Shown one piece after another: positions 43,919 to 54,500 of a stretch of 64,000 nt of DNA. The translations under genes were made by a program, and so were the position numbers. Source of the stretch: an uncultured Collinsella sp. (GTDB taxonomy: Bacteria > Actinomycetota > Coriobacteriia > Coriobacteriales > Coriobacteriaceae); the NCBI GenBank assembly GCA_947002045.1, contig CAMQJB010000004.1:9718-73717 (forward strand), written 5' to 3'. Below the pieces are notes generated by a model, which had not been told where the DNA came from, did not search any database, and worked only from the letters and a program-made list of their open reading frames with translations. How positions within the stretch are numbered: position 1 is the stretch's first letter; each line of letters opens with the position of its first letter.

Positions 43919-46900
43919 CTAGCGACCGTCGCCGCCGAGCAGCGCCAGAACATCCTCGCGCGTGAACAGCGCCGATGAGATGCCGTCGCCGCCGAGCACG
44001 CTGTTGACCAGATCGCGTTTGGACTCCTGCATCTGCATGATGCGCTCCTCGATCGTGTCCTTGGCAATGAGCTTGTACACGGTCACGGTGTGCTGCTGGC
44101 CAATGCGGTGGGCGCGGTCGGTCGCCTGGTCCTGCGCCGCCACGTTCCACCACGGGTCGTAGTGGATGACCACGTCGGCAGCCGTCAAATTAAGGCCCAC
44201 GCCGCCCGCCTTGAGCGAAATCAAGAACACCGGCACCTCGCCCGCCTGGAACTGCGCAACCATCTTGGCGCGACTCTCCTTAGACGATGCGCCCGTAAGC
44301 TTAAGAAAGGCGATATCCTCCTTGACCAGGCGCTTGCCAATGATATCGAGCATGCCCGTAAACTGGCTGAACAGCAAGATGCGGTGACCGCCGTCAAGCG
44401 CGCCGTGAACGAGCTCCATGCACGTATCGAGCTTGGCGCTTCCCGCCTTGTAGTCCGCATAGTGCAGATGCGGGTCGCAGCAGATCTGACGCAGCTTGGT
44501 GAGCTCGGCAAGTACCTTGAGCTTGTCTTTCTTAAACTCCCCGGCCTCGCGGTGCTGCACTTGCTGGGCAATGCGGTCCTGGTTGGCCAGGTAGAGCTTG
44601 CGCTGCTCGCCGGTAAGCTGCGTCATCACCGTATCCTCGATCTTCTCGGGCAGATCGGCCACCACCTCTTCCTTGACGCGACGCAGCACAAACGGCGATA
44701 CGAGCGCCTGCAGACGAGCGGCACTATCGCCCTCAGCATGCTCGACGGGACTTTCAAAGCGCTTGGCAAATGAGTCGCGCGTGCCCAGAAGGCCCGGCAT
44801 CAAAAAGTCGAAGATGCTCCAGAGCTCGGACAGGCGGTTTTCGATGGGCGTGCCCGTCAGGGCAAAGCGCACGCCGGCCGGCAGGCGCTTGGCGGCGCGG
44901 GCCACCTGGGTGAGCGGGTTTTTAATGTACTGGGCCTCGTCGAGTACCACGCGGGTAAAGTCCTGCTCGACGTATTCGTCGATGTCGCGGCGCATGAGGT
45001 CATACGACGTCACGACCACGTTGTGCTCGGCTGCGCCGGCAATTTGCACGCGACGCTGGGCTTTGGCGCCCACGATGGCGCACACATCAAGCGAGGGGGC
45101 AAAGCGCTCTAGCTCGGCGGTCCAGTTGTACACAAGCGACGCGGGGCACACTACGAGCGTGGGCTTGGTATCCCCCGCTTCCACGCGCGCCAGAATGTGC
45201 GCGATCATCTGCAGTGTTTTGCCCAGGCCCATATCGTCGGCCAAGATGCCGCCAAGGCCCAGATGCTCAAGCGAGCCGAGCCACTGGTAGCCGTCGACCT
45301 GGTAGCCACGCAGCGTAGCCTTGAGCGAGGCGGGCACCGTAAAGTCCATCTTGCCGAGCGTGTCCAGACGCTCGACGGTGCGGCGGAACGCGGCGTCGCG
45401 ATCGGCCTCGAGCGCCGGCGTGCGCGCGAGCATGCTGTCGACAAAAAGGGTGCTCGAGGCGGGAAGCGACACGCCGTCGAGCAGGTCGACGGCATCGACG
45501 CCCAGGTCCTCGGCAAGACCAAACGCGGCACGAGCGCCCTCGTCCAGGCGAACGATGTCGCCGGATGTAAGGCGAGCGAACGTCTGGTGGCGCTTGTAGG
45601 AATCGAGGTAGATGGCAAGGTCGGCCGCTGAAAGCCCGCTCGCACCCAGCTCGACGTCGAGCAAGTTGCTCTTGACGGTCGCACGCACCGAAAGCTTGGG
45701 CGCAGGACGGACCGAGATCTGGCGCAGGCGGTCGCTGAGCATGACCTCGCCCAGCTCGGACAGGGCAGACAGGCCCTCGGTCAGCAAGTGGAACAGGCGG
45801 GCGTCGTCGCGCTCCTCAAACGCCAGGCCGCCCTCGTAGAAATCGAAGTACAGGGCCGCCGTGTCCATAACGCGAAACTCCGCCACCGTATCGCGGGGCG
45901 GAACGCCGGGGCGTTGCTCTTCGAAAGGACTGCCCGGAGCACCAAGACTAAAGAGATCTGCCGACCAATCGCCGTAGGTCACCGTAATCTTGCAGGTCAC
46001 AAGACCATCGTCGACGCCAATCGCCATGGCAAAACTCGGCTCGGGTGCCACGGCGTCGAGCGCGGCGGGAGCGGTCAGGTCGGTATAGTCGCGCAAGATA
46101 GGTAGCGCCATGCGGCAGAACTCGCCCACCTGGTCGGCGGCGATATGGACCGGCGTGCGGCAGGGCAACAAGTGCGAAAGGAACGACGCCGCATGTTGGG
46201 CAAACGCCGTGTCGGTACGGCGCGCGCGGCGCGTATCGACCAGATAGGCTGCGTCGCCCGCGACAAAACAATACGTATCGGCCGGCAGGCGCAAGTCGTA
46301 GCTGCCACCCGCCGCCGGTGCAATCTTGGCGGCAAGGAGCGGCGGGCGCTTGGCCGGGACTTCGCCCTCCCCCCGCGGCGACGGCTCGACTGCCACCTCG
46401 TAGGCGCGATGCGTCGTCGTCCCCCGCGACCAAGCAGGCTCAAAAGACATGGCCCTGCCGCGCAGCAGGTCCAGCACGGACACGACGGAATACTCGGATA
46501 CCGGCAACTGACGCTCGGCGACAAAGCCGCTGCGGGCAAAGTCATACGATGCCGAGCGCGAGCTCGTAATATCGCCTAGGTAGGCGACCGTCATTGCGAT
46601 AAAGTCGAGCAGCTTTGTCGACACGTCATCGAAAGCTTCGGGCACATGGGCAAACGTAAGCTTCTTGCCATAGGAGAACGTACCGCCGCGCACATAGGCA
46701 TCGACCATGCCGTCGATATCCTTAACCACGTAGGACACCGAACCGCAGCGAATGCGAAACTCGAGCGCCCAGTTAAAGCGATCGGCAAACAGCGGATTGT
46801 AGTACGGCACCAGCGAGGGCTCCAGCACCGCTTTGGGCGCATCGGGGTCAATGGTGCCGGCGAGCTTGCGACGCATGGCCACGAGCTCGTCCATGCGCGC

Positions 46901-47392
46901 GTCCGAAAGATCGGAAAGCGCCGCCACAAGGCTCGGGCTCGTGGGGACGGGTGCCGGGAAGGGAAAGTTGGGGTTGACCGCAGATGCGGTGGGCGCGGGG
47001 CGTGTGGGCTGCTTGGATTGTGCGGGCTCCGCCGTAAACGTACGAACCGGCGTGCGCAGCCCCTCAACAGACTCAATGCCGCTTGCGTCCAGGTACGCCA
47101 ACGCCGTGGCGATGGCATGCTTGCACATGCCGGGGTAGCGATAGGCGGCGGGGCAATCGCAGTCGTAGTCGATCACCTCGTGCTCGTCCATGTCGAGTTC
47201 CACATGCGTCTTGTACAGGTCGCCGCGCGAGCCGCGCACCGAGCCCTCGATGTTCACGTTTTTGGAGAAGCGCGAGCCGGAGTCCTCAAACGACAGCACG
47301 GCGCCGTTGAGCATGAGCGAGCGCCCCTTCATAAAGGTACTGCTGAGCGCCGCCTCCTTACGAAGCGCCTGCGCAAACGTCCCCTGCGCCAT
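43919..47392 (-). CDS. SWIM-domain SNF2 helicase
   Basis: A 1,157-residue SWI2/SNF2 ATPase. The N-terminal SWIM zinc finger is YDCDCPAAYRYPGMCKHA (about 72-89), then a variable middle region. The motor has LADDMGLGKTLQMIAHI (Walker A, about 717), VVLDEAQYIKNP (Walker B, about 812), then LLFSQFTGMLDIIGKRL and WWNVAAQDQATDRAHRIGQQ in the second lobe. Such proteins remodel protein-DNA complexes or act with transcription; SWIM-SNF2 forms are common in bacteria but their targets are not defined. ATG 47392 follows GGAGGAAGTG. It lies downstream of dnaE behind a repeat element. Confidence 0.93.
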   Translation of the reverse strand: MAQGTFAQALRKEAALSSTFMKGRSLMLNGAVLSFEDSGSRFSKNVNIEGSVRGSRGDLYKTHVELDMDEHEVIDYDCDCPAAYRYPGMCKHAIATALAYLDASGIESVEGLRTPVRTFTAEPAQSKQPTRPAPTASAVNPNFPFPAPVPTSPSLVAALSDLSDARMDELVAMRRKLAGTIDPDAPKAVLEPSLVPYYNPLFADRFNWALEFRIRCGSVSYVVKDIDGMVDAYVRGGTFSYGKKLTFAHVPEAFDDVSTKLLDFIAMTVAYLGDITSSRSASYDFARSGFVAERQLPVSEYSVVSVLDLLRGRAMSFEPAWSRGTTTHRAYEVAVEPSPRGEGEVPAKRPPLLAAKIAPAAGGSYDLRLPADTYCFVAGDAAYLVDTRRARRTDTAFAQHAASFLSHLLPCRTPVHIAADQVGEFCRMALPILRDYTDLTAPAALDAVAPEPSFAMAIGVDDGLVTCKITVTYGDWSADLFSLGAPGSPFEEQRPGVPPRDTVAEFRVMDTAALYFDFYEGGLAFEERDDARLFHLLTEGLSALSELGEVMLSDRLRQISVRPAPKLSVRATVKSNLLDVELGASGLSAADLAIYLDSYKRHQTFARLTSGDIVRLDEGARAAFGLAEDLGVDAVDLLDGVSLPASSTLFVDSMLARTPALEADRDAAFRRTVERLDTLGKMDFTVPASLKATLRGYQVDGYQWLGSLEHLGLGGILADDMGLGKTLQMIAHILARVEAGDTKPTLVVCPASLVYNWTAELERFAPSLDVCAIVGAKAQRRVQIAGAAEHNVVVTSYDLMRRDIDEYVEQDFTRVVLDEAQYIKNPLTQVARAAKRLPAGVRFALTGTPIENRLSELWSIFDFLMPGLLGTRDSFAKRFESPVEHAEGDSAARLQALVSPFVLRRVKEEVVADLPEKIEDTVMTQLTGEQRKLYLANQDRIAQQVQHREAGEFKKDKLKVLAELTKLRQICCDPHLHYADYKAGSAKLDTCMELVHGALDGGHRILLFSQFTGMLDIIGKRLVKEDIAFLKLTGASSKESRAKMVAQFQAGEVPVFLISLKAGGVGLNLTAADVVIHYDPWWNVAAQDQATDRAHRIGQQHTVTVYKLIAKDTIEERIMQMQESKRDLVNSVLGGDGISSALFTREDVLALLGGDGR

Positions 47393-47416
47393 CACTTCCT
47401 CCAATCCACCCACCGG

Positions 47417-47525
47417 ATGATTTTTCTGGGACGGGGATTAAAAAATCATTCCCGTCCCAGAAAGACTGGTCTTCCGCCACACGTCACCCAAAATGATTTT
47501 TTAATCCCCGTCCCAGAAAAATCAT
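47417..47525. repeat. 109-bp perfect inverted repeat with 34-bp arms (family A)
   Basis: Arms at 47417-47450 and 47492-47525 are exact complements (core TTTTTCTGGGACGGGGATTA). The 41-base centre contains another CCCGTCCCAGAAA. It sits between the dnaE stop (1 bp away) and the helicase gene. One half-arm recurs at 1934-1955. Confidence 0.93.
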
Positions 47526-47526
47526 T

Positions 47527-50500
47527 TTAGATAACCGTCACGCGACCTTGGTTGCCCACGATGGCCTTTGCCTCTGCCAACAGCGGAATCGAGCGTGCGT
47601 TGACCTTGGCCGGTACCTCGGCACGCAGTACGCGCCCGTCCACCTGCTCGATAAAGATCTCCACGCGGTCGCCACCCGGGTTGGCGGTAAGCACCGTGGC
47701 AAGACGCGCCATATTGCCCTGGCTAAAGCGGCTGTTGGGCACCATGACCTCAAACACCTTGGGCTTGTTGTTCTCCTCGTTAAGCTCAAGCGGCACGATC
47801 TCCTGCGCGATGATCTGGTCGCCGCGGTCCGAACGCTCGAGCTTGCCCTTAATGCGAACAAACGCATCAGACAGCTGCGCACCGGTCTCGGGATCGACCT
47901 CGCCGTACAGGTATCCCTCGGCCTCTTTGTAGGTCTTGGGGAACACCACGACCGTGGCCTCGCCTTCCATGTCCTCGAGCTGCACAATACCCATGGGGTC
48001 GCCGTTTTTGGTCACGCGCTTGGACACGCTCGAGACCATGCCGGCCCACCACAGCGCCTTGCCCTCGGGAATCTCCTGGTTGATGGTACCGCCCGTGGGG
48101 TTTTGCACCTCGTAGCCGGTATCGATCTGCGAGAACGAGAAGTCGCGTGCCTTGGCTAGTGCATACTCAAACGGGCGCAGCGGGTGGTCCGAGACATAGA
48201 TGCCCAGAACCTCCTTCTCCTGGCTCAACTTAAGGTGGCGGTCCCACTCCTGGCCATCCGGATCGGGCACGCTCACCTCAAAGCCCGAGCCCTCAACGTC
48301 GCCGAACATATCGAAGAACGACGTCTGGCCGCTCGCGCGATCTTTCTGGCGCTTTACCGCTGCATCGATGATGTTCTCGGGGTTGTTCTTGTCCACGAAG
48401 TGCATCATCTGGCGACGCGGATACCCCGTGGAGTCGAAAGCACCTGCCTTGATGAGCGATTCGATCACGCGACGGTTGGCCTGGCTCGAGTCCACGCGCT
48501 CGACAAAGTCGTGCAGTGTCTTAAACGGGCCGCCCGCCTCGCGCTCGGCGATAATCGCCTGCGCCACGCCGGTGCCCACGCCGCGAATGCCGGCCAAACC
48601 AAAGCGCACGCCTTCCTTGGTAGCCGTGAACTCGGTACCGGACTCGTTAACATCTGGCGACAGCACGGGGATGCCGTCGTGACGGCACGCCGAGACGTAG
48701 TGAACGATCTTGTCGGTCTTGCCCGTGTAGGACGTCAGAACGGCCGCCATGTACTCGTGCGGATAGTGCGCCTTAAGCCATGCCGTCTGCATAACCAGGA
48801 TGGCGTAGCCGGCGGAGTGCGACTTGTTAAAGGCGTAAGATGCGAACTCGAGAACATCGTCCCAAATCTTCTGGGCGACCTCGCGCGTGTAGTTATTCTT
48901 GATGGCGCCGTTCATCCAGTGGTCGTAGGTGGTCTCGTCCGAGCCATCCTCCCAGTGGAGCACCGTCGACGTGAGCAGCTTGATCTTTTTCTTAGCCACG
49001 GGCTTACGGATACGCGAGTCCGATTCGCCCTTGGAGAAGCCGCACATCTCAACGGAGATGAGCATAACCTGCTCCTGGTAGACCATGGTGCCGTAGGTTT
49101 CGCCCAGGATGTCGTCCAGGCGGTCGTCGTAGGAGACGGCCGGCTCCTTGCCGTTCATACGGTTGATGTAGGACGAAACCATGCCGGCACCCAGCGGGCC
49201 CGGGCGGTATAGAGCGATCAATGCCACAACGTGCTTGTACTCGGTGGGCTTCATATTCTTGATCGTGGCCGTCATGCCGGCGGACTCGACCTGGAAGACG
49301 CCGGCGGTGTGACCGGAGCCCATGAGCTTAAAGATCTCGGGGTCGTCAAAGGGAATCTCTTCCTCTTTGATGTCGATGCCGAAGTTCTTTTTGATGTTTG
49401 CCTTAGCCTTGGAGATAACCGTCAGCGTGCGCAGGCCCAGGAAGTCCATCTTGAGCAGGCCCATGTCGGCAACGGTATGGCCCTCGTACTGGGTAATCTC
49501 GACGCCGCCCTTGGTATCGAGCTTGGTGGGCACATGCTCGTTGACGGGATCGCGGCAGATCAGGACGGCACACGCGTGCACACCCTCGCCACGGGTGAGG
49601 CCCTCGATCGAGAGCGCCGTGTCGATGATACGGCGGGCGTCGTCATCCTTTTTATAGGCCTCGGCAAAGTCGGGGTTAAACAGATCCTCTTTGCCGGGTT
49701 GCTTTTCGAGCACCTGCTTGAGCTTGACCTTGGGGTCGCTCGAGACCATCTTGGACAGGCGCTGGCCCATGTAGACCGGGTAGTCCAGCACGCGCGCGGC
49801 GTCGTTGATGGCCTGCTTGGCCTTAATGGTCGAGTAGGTGATGACGTGGGTGACCTTCTCGGGACCGTAGAGCTGGCGAACGTGCTCCACGACCTCGAGG
49901 CGCCGCTCATCGTCGAAGTCCATATCGATATCGGGCATCTCGGTACGCTGCGGGGACAGGAACCTCTCGAACATCAGGCCGTTCTCGAGCGGGTCGAACG
50001 CGGTGATGTTCATGGCGTAAGCGACGATAGCGCCGGCGGCCGAGCCACGGCCGGGACCGACGCCGATGCCGTTGTCCTTGGCCCATTGCACGTACTCGGC
50101 GACGATCAAAAAGTAGGCGGCAAAGCCCTTGTCGCAGATGACCTTGTATTCGTACTCAAAGCGCTCTTTGATGTTGACGCCACAGATCTCGCGCGTGGCC
50201 CAGTCGTCACCGTAGTGTTGGCGCAGGCCCTTCTCGCACTCGCGGCGGAACTGGCTCTCGTGCGTCTCGCCGGGATCGAGCAACGGGAAGCGCGGCAGGA
50301 TGATGGAGTCCCAGTCCAGCTCAACGTAGCACTTGTCGGCAATCTCGAGCGTGTTGTCGCAGGCCTCGGGGCAATACGGGAACATCGCCCGCATCTCCTC
50401 CTCGGTCTTCATGTAAAACTCCGAGCCGGTCATGCGCATGCGGTTGGGGTCGTCGACCTTGGCGTTCATGCCAATGCACATGATGACGTCCTGTACGGGC

Positions 50501-51330
50501 GCGTCCTCGCGGCGCAGGTAGTGGAAGTCGTTGGTGGCGATGACCTTGACACCCACCTGTTTGGCAATGTCGATGAGCGTGCGGTCCATCTGCTCGTCGG
50601 TCAGGCCGTTGTCGGTGGTAATGCCGTGTTCCTGGATCTCGATGTAAAAGTCGCCAGGGTCGAAGGTGTCGCGGAAGGTCTCGGCCCACTTGATGGCGCC
50701 CTCCATGTCACCGCGGTCGATGTATTTGGGAATGATGCCCGCGATGCAGGCGCTCGTGCAGATCATGCCCTTGGCGTGGCGGCGCAGGTTGTCGAGCGTC
50801 ACGCGCGGCTTGTAGTAAAAGCCCTGCACAGCGGCCTCGGAGACCGTCTGCATCAGGTTGACGTAGCCCTCCTGGTCCTTGGCCAGAAGGATCATGTGGT
50901 AGAGCTCGGGCTTATGGTCGCGGGCGAGCGTCTCGTCCGGCGTAAAGTAGACCTCGCAGCCAAAGATGGGTTTGATGACCAGGGGCGGCTTGAGCTCGTC
51001 GATGTTGCCCTTCTCGTCCCACATGGCCATGTCCTTCACATACTGGGCATGCTCGCGCGGGCTTTCCTCGGGATCGGGCTCCACCAGCTCGTCGCGGCGG
51101 TCCTTTTCCAAGAAGGCCTTGTCGTGACTCCAGGTTTTGTACTCGGGCGTGTTGTGGTTAACGGCGTCGCAGGCCAGCGCCAGGTCGGGCACGCCATACA
51201 TGTAGCCGTGGTCGGTAATGGCGACGGCGGGCATGCCCAGCTCAACGGCACGGTTGACCATATCCTGGATACGGGTTGCGCCGTCGAGCATGGAGAAAAC
51301 AGTGTGATTGTGCAGATGGACGAATGCCAT
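47527..51330 (-). CDS. dnaE: DNA polymerase III alpha subunit DnaE
   Basis: The replicative polymerase catalytic subunit, 1,267 residues. An N-terminal PHP domain starts HLHNHTVFSMLDGATRIQD; the polymerase aspartates are in MPDIDMDFDDERR (about 465); a helix-hairpin-helix (GLAGIRGVGTGVAQAI, about 913) precedes the OB fold (GIVQLEDMEGEATVVVFPKTY region, about 1115). ATG 51330 (GGAG 8 bp upstream) gives a normal length; the frame opens 22 codons further. Upstream lies a repeat element and then the addA gene on the same strand. Confidence 0.97.
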   Translation of the reverse strand: MAFVHLHNHTVFSMLDGATRIQDMVNRAVELGMPAVAITDHGYMYGVPDLALACDAVNHNTPEYKTWSHDKAFLEKDRRDELVEPDPEESPREHAQYVKDMAMWDEKGNIDELKPPLVIKPIFGCEVYFTPDETLARDHKPELYHMILLAKDQEGYVNLMQTVSEAAVQGFYYKPRVTLDNLRRHAKGMICTSACIAGIIPKYIDRGDMEGAIKWAETFRDTFDPGDFYIEIQEHGITTDNGLTDEQMDRTLIDIAKQVGVKVIATNDFHYLRREDAPVQDVIMCIGMNAKVDDPNRMRMTGSEFYMKTEEEMRAMFPYCPEACDNTLEIADKCYVELDWDSIILPRFPLLDPGETHESQFRRECEKGLRQHYGDDWATREICGVNIKERFEYEYKVICDKGFAAYFLIVAEYVQWAKDNGIGVGPGRGSAAGAIVAYAMNITAFDPLENGLMFERFLSPQRTEMPDIDMDFDDERRLEVVEHVRQLYGPEKVTHVITYSTIKAKQAINDAARVLDYPVYMGQRLSKMVSSDPKVKLKQVLEKQPGKEDLFNPDFAEAYKKDDDARRIIDTALSIEGLTRGEGVHACAVLICRDPVNEHVPTKLDTKGGVEITQYEGHTVADMGLLKMDFLGLRTLTVISKAKANIKKNFGIDIKEEEIPFDDPEIFKLMGSGHTAGVFQVESAGMTATIKNMKPTEYKHVVALIALYRPGPLGAGMVSSYINRMNGKEPAVSYDDRLDDILGETYGTMVYQEQVMLISVEMCGFSKGESDSRIRKPVAKKKIKLLTSTVLHWEDGSDETTYDHWMNGAIKNNYTREVAQKIWDDVLEFASYAFNKSHSAGYAILVMQTAWLKAHYPHEYMAAVLTSYTGKTDKIVHYVSACRHDGIPVLSPDVNESGTEFTATKEGVRFGLAGIRGVGTGVAQAIIAEREAGGPFKTLHDFVERVDSSQANRRVIESLIKAGAFDSTGYPRRQMMHFVDKNNPENIIDAAVKRQKDRASGQTSFFDMFGDVEGSGFEVSVPDPDGQEWDRHLKLSQEKEVLGIYVSDHPLRPFEYALAKARDFSFSQIDTGYEVQNPTGGTINQEIPEGKALWWAGMVSSVSKRVTKNGDPMGIVQLEDMEGEATVVVFPKTYKEAEGYLYGEVDPETGAQLSDAFVRIKGKLERSDRGDQIIAQEIVPLELNEENNKPKVFEVMVPNSRFSQGNMARLATVLTANPGGDRVEIFIEQVDGRVLRAEVPAKVNARSIPLLAEAKAIVGNQGRVTVI

Positions 51331-51430
51331 GTAATGAGCTCCGATGCGGGTTCGTGATCTTAGGGTTACGATTCTACCGCACAGCGCGGACGGCACCCGA
51401 ACCTAGCCAAACCAACACGGCTCCTCTTGC

Positions 51431-51497
51431 AGTTGCGGTGAAATGCGGACTGTTTGGCGGCTTTTTTGACCAAAACAGTCCGTATTCCACCGCAAGT
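51431..51497. repeat. 67-bp inverted repeat (family C, copy 1)
   Basis: Arms 51431-51455 and 51473-51497 pair at 22 of 25 bases. Motif TTGCGGTG-AAT-CGGACTGTTT. Same family as 62556-62626: reversed, its loop shares the CCGCCAAACAGTCC run with that copy. Confidence 0.85.
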
Positions 51498-51507
51498 TAT
51501 CTGAGGA

Positions 51508-54500
51508 CTAGAGGTTGTAGGTGACCACTTGAGGTTCGGCGGGATTGACGAAGATGGTTGGATTCGCCCGCTCCACGCGAACGAACTTGACGGTCACGAC
51601 CTCAAAGCCCGCCTTGTGCAGAACGTCGGCGTAAACGCGCGCCTGCAAGGCGTGTTTCTCGAGCAGCTGCTCCGGCGTCTCATCCGGCGTGCCACCCGTC
51701 TTGTAGTCGATGACCAGTGCGCGCGACGGATCCGCCGGGTCGGTTGCCAAGGCATCGATGGCGCCCTCGGCATAGGCGCCGTAGCGGGCGATATCCTCGT
51801 CCTCGCAGCCCAGCGAGAAGAACGGCACCTCGGCACGGATGCACGGCCACGCGAGCAGCTCGGCACGAACCGACGACTTGAGCCAGCGATCCAGAGCGAC
51901 ATCGAAGCGCTCGCGCTGTTCCGGCGTCAGGCGCCACAAGCGAGCCAGGGCGTCGGCACGCTCAACGGGCAGCGCATCGGCACCCATCTCGATGAGCCAC
52001 TGGCAAGCGGCGTGGAAGGCCGAGCCCAGCGCCATGGGGTTGCCGGCGGGCTCGACAGCAGCCACGTCCGCATCGGCCATCTCCGAGCCATCCGACTCCG
52101 CATCATCGCCGGACTCGTCCATGGGAACAAGCGCCTCGGCGGCACGGTCCTCGGACTCGGCATGCAGCGCCACGGCAATTGACGAGTAGCTATACGAGTC
52201 ACGCACCGGGAACGGACAGATGCCCATGCGCACGCCCACTGCCTGGGGATACACGAGCTCAAACGCATCGGGCTTGGGGTCGGCAGGACCGGGCACAGTT
52301 GAGTGCGCAGCATTATCAGCGACATCGACATCGCCGCGAACGAGCCTGCCCTCGGCATCCAGCGAAGCGTTAGCCTCAAACGCCTGCTCACCAAACGTAA
52401 AGTCCGCCAGCGAGATGAGCTCGTAGTCGCCCGGCTGGGAGTTGTCGAACACCAGACGGTCGCTATCGAGCTGCGGCATGTCCAGACTATCGGTCGGCAG
52501 GATGCGGCGCAGCACGTCGTAGGTCAGATCCGTCTCGACATCGAAGGTCGGCGCCATCACCTTGCCGCGGCTCACACCGGCATCCATCGCCAAGATCACC
52601 AGCTCGCCCGCTCGCGTCATGGCAACATAGAGCAAGCGGGCCCGCTCCTCGAGCGAAAGCTGCAGGTCGTCGTTGCGCAGGCGAGCAAATGCCTCGGCGG
52701 GAGAGCCCGTCGCACAGACGTCCTCCATGAGCTCCGGCGGCAGCCACAGCGACGTGCCCTTGCCCTTAAACGCGTGTTCAAACTGCTTTTTGACGTCATC
52801 GCCCTTCACGAAGGTCCCGTCGGCAAGCTTAACGCCATCGAAGCGCGCCGGCAGCGCCACGACTTGCGCTCCGCCCTCGACGCGACCCATCTGTGCCGCA
52901 CCGGACGATTTGCGCACGCCAAAACACTCGGCAACCGCTACGACCGGATACTCCAGACCCTTGGACGCATGCACGGTCATGATGCGCACCGCGCCGTCGC
53001 CCTCCTCGTTGAGGGCGCCCGGGGCCTCCTTGCCCGACAAGAAGCGGTCGAAGGCGAGCGCGATGGAGCGCGGAGAATTGCCGAGCTCGGCCTCTGCCTC
53101 GGCCACGGCGTCGAGCGCCTTGAGCACGTTGGCGGCAATGGCCTTCCCCTCGGGGCCGCGCTGCGCCAGACGCACGAACCAGCCGGAGGCATTGACCGCG
53201 TCGCGCGCGATGGCGGCGAACGAATCGCGTCCCACGCGACGAAGCGCGTAGCGCAGTACCTCGCGGGCACGCGTCACGAGCGGCAGGTTCTGCAAACCCG
53301 GCACATCGGAATCGCTCATGATGCCCACATCGATATTGCGGCGCGACGTCTCGCCCGTCTGCTCGTCGAGCTTGGTCGCCAGCGCCAGGAACTCCTGGGC
53401 GCCGAGTGCAAACATCGGCGAGGCCAGCAGTGGCATAAGACCCTGCGCCGTATCGGCCGGATTGGCGAGCGCGCACACCAGGGCGCGCACCGTCTGCACC
53501 TCGGCGGCTTGGGCAAAGACCGAGCCGCCTGCGATCACGCAGTCGAGCCCTTGGTCACGGAAAGCTTGCGCATAGACATCGGCGTTGGTCATGCGACCCA
53601 GCAGCAGCACCATGCCGCCCTGGGGCTGGCCGGCATCGGCAAGCGCATGGAATCGCTCGGCGATCGCACGGGCCTTGGCCTGCGTGCGCTCCTGCATACT
53701 GCCGCCGGCAACGAACAGCGCCTGGCGGCGCGAAGCCTTTGCCTTGAGCATGTCCTTGCGTTTGTCGCTCGGTTCAAGATCCAAGAACCCCTGCATCAAA
53801 CCACCGGTGTCGCCGTCAAAGATGCGCGCCACATAGCGCAGCACCTCGTCGTGGCTGCGGAAGTTGCGCACGAGTTTGACGAGCTCGCCGGCGGGAGCAT
53901 CGGACGTGGTGACCGTCTCGGACGCCGTCGTCGAACCCACCTTGCGCTCCTGGCGGCGAAACACCTCGACCTCGGCACCACGGAAGCGATAGATCGACTG
54001 CTGCGCATCGCCCACCGTGCACAGCGCGCGCTCGCCCGCACCCGTCAAATAGCGAATCAGATCGACCTGCATCTGGTCGGTATCTTGGAACTCGTCGATC
54101 ATGACCATCTTAAAGCGGCCCTCATAGGCAGCTCGAATAGCCGGGTAGTCGCGCAGCGCCTCGTACGCCATGCGCAGCAGGTCATTGTTATCGAGCGCGG
54201 ACTGGTCGGCCTTGAGCGCACGGTACTCCGCCTCTACGGCACGGGCAAGCCCCACCAGCGCATCGAGCGCCGGGCCGCCGCAGGCAAGCACGATATTGAT
54301 AAACGCATCGGCGGCCTCGGCCTTGAGTAGCTCCACCTGCTCCTTAGGAAACGCCTTGCTCGCCCGAGGCATACTGCACGACATCATGAGTCGCGCCGCA
54401 TCCCCCATGGTTTTGCCGCTCGCCTCAAACGCGTCGATGGCGTCGAGTGCCACCTGCGCTTTCTCGGTCGTGGCCTTGCTTGCGCCCAGCGCCGCACGAT

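Noticed and set aside
43755..44153. N-terminal extension of the superoxide reductase frame
   Set aside because: It would run antisense-like through the end of the helicase gene; the family starts at MAKFF with AAAGGAG upstream.
49231..51357. 708-codon plus-strand frame opposite dnaE
   Set aside because: Antisense shadow of a highly conserved gene. Its translation is rich in Val, Leu, Gly and His with no recognisable motif.
52303..54330. 675-codon plus-strand frame opposite addA
   Set aside because: Antisense shadow; Arg/His-rich composition and no ribosome site.
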